From assembly GCA_018668795.1 (NCBI GenBank), contig JABJBD010000130.1, positions 1 to 14,049 on the forward strand: 14,049 nucleotides of DNA. The letters run 5' to 3'. Below are positions 13,517 to 14,049 of the stretch, one piece after another; within the stretch, counting starts at the first letter, position 1; each line of letters begins with the position of its first letter. The translations under genes and the position numbers were made by a program. The notes beneath the pieces were generated by a model, which did not search any database, was not told the origin of the DNA, and saw only the letters and a list, made by a program, of their open reading frames with translations. The DNA is from Candidatus Puniceispirillum sp. (GTDB lineage: Bacteria > Pseudomonadota > Alphaproteobacteria > Puniceispirillales > Puniceispirillaceae).

Positions 13517-14049
13517 TTAGGAAAATAATAGAGTCGATAATTTTCGCCGTGCTTTCATCACATCGCTATTCGCCACGCCAATCGACGAAAAGAAATCGAG
13601 CAACTGCACCCGCGCCGCTTCCTCGTTCCATGTGCGATCAATGCGAATTGACTCGAGCAATTGCTCCATCGCCGCTGCATTTTCGCCAACGGCAAACAAG
13701 GCCATCGCCAGTTCCTGACGCGCTTCCAGATTTTCGGGTTCGGCCGTAACAATGGCGCGCGCCGCATCCAGCCCACCCGCCGATTCTGCTGCCCGTTCGG
13801 CAAGATCAAGCGCCGCAATCGCCGCAATAATTGCTTTATTTTCCCGATATTCATCACTGAGCTGATCGGCCACCTCACGCGCACTGGCATGATCACCCAT
13901 GCCTGTCAGACACCGCATGACACCACCAAGCGCTTCGGGCGACTCAGGATCGGCTTCCATTGCTTGCTGAAAATGCGTCATCGCCGTGGCAAAATCCTGT
14001 TGATCGACCGCTTCATTACCCGCCTCGATCATGCTGGCGGCATCCGCAC
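13517..14049 (-). CDS. CnoX/YbbN-like thioredoxin-TPR chaperone, C-terminal part (5' end outside window)
   Basis: The last 176 codons of a gene entering from the right edge. They encode helical tetratricopeptide-like repeats: EAGNEAVDQQDFATAMTHF, then EALGGVMRCLTGMGD, a middle repeat ending near ATAEPENLEARQELAM-type sequence, and a C-terminal block with WNEEAARVQLLDFF and KARRKLSTLL. This end is typical of CnoX (YbbN), in which an N-terminal thioredoxin fold is followed by TPRs and which holds clients and hands them to GroEL under oxidative stress. The thioredoxin domain is not in the window, so the assignment rests on the TPR pattern and on the LON and Trm112 neighbours. The open frame continues through 14049, so the in-window ATG at 14032 is almost certainly internal. 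Confidence 0.8.
   Translation of the reverse strand, partial: ADAASMIEAGNEAVDQQDFATAMTHFQQAMEADPESPEALGGVMRCLTGMGDHASAREVADQLSDEYRENKAIIAAIAALDLAERAAESAGGLDAARAIVTAEPENLEARQELAMALFAVGENAAAMEQLLESIRIDRTWNEEAARVQLLDFFSSIGVANSDVMKARRKLSTLLFS

Noticed and set aside
1..14049. Mobile element, CRISPR, toxin-antitoxin or defence system
   Set aside because: No transposase, integrase, repeat-spacer array or paired small toxin-like genes are seen, and the coding space is filled by recognisable core genes.

Overview
The window looks like chromosomal core DNA of an alphaproteobacterium, roughly half G+C. The evidence is gene order: dapF-mtaB-ftsY, the xth/lolA/ftsK/aminotransferase block, and a cnoX(thioredoxin)-LON-Trm112 run are arrangements I know from Alphaproteobacteria. 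A marine SAR116-type (Puniceispirillum-like) source is a guess from coding style and was not tested. I saw no rRNA, tRNA, CRISPR array, transposase, integrase or phage gene.

Layout. Nearly everything from 1 to 9944 is on the minus strand, so transcription runs right to left: an aminotransferase of the succinyldiaminopimelate transaminase type, ftsK, lolA, a two-domain 3-dehydroshikimate dehydratase (quiC type), xth, dapF, mtaB and ftsY (cut by the left edge). Several joints are tight: lolA overlaps ftsK by 11 bp, mtaB overlaps dapF by 14 bp, and ftsY starts one base after the mtaB stop. A 279-bp divergent spacer (9945-10223) separates this block from a plus-strand pair, a GmhB-like HAD phosphatase and a UbiH/Coq6-family FAD hydroxylase, which overlap by 11 bp. 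This pair converges, with only 8 bp between stops, on a second minus-strand group: a CnoX-like TPR protein (cut by the right edge), a LON-domain protein, a Trm112-family small protein and a DUF971 protein.

Roles. The genes cover cell division and chromosome segregation (FtsK), envelope lipoprotein traffic (LolA), membrane protein targeting (FtsY), lysine/peptidoglycan precursor synthesis (DapF and probably the aminotransferase), tRNA modification (MtaB), DNA repair (Xth), ubiquinone synthesis (UbiH-like) and proteostasis (CnoX, LON). The outlier is the quiC-type gene, a catabolic enzyme making protocatechuate, sitting between xth and lolA. It has a 186-bp upstream spacer with a near-perfect palindrome and may be separately regulated.

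No new multigene system is evident. The items worth a second look are small: in-frame 15-bp tandem repeats in lolA and in the aminotransferase, 12-bp repeats between the LON and Trm112 genes, a duplicated start making a five-codon leader ORF that overlaps the xth start, a possibly leaderless dapF, and the quiC insertion with its intact but unexplained HPPD-like metal site. No gene-free stretch exceeds 300 bases.
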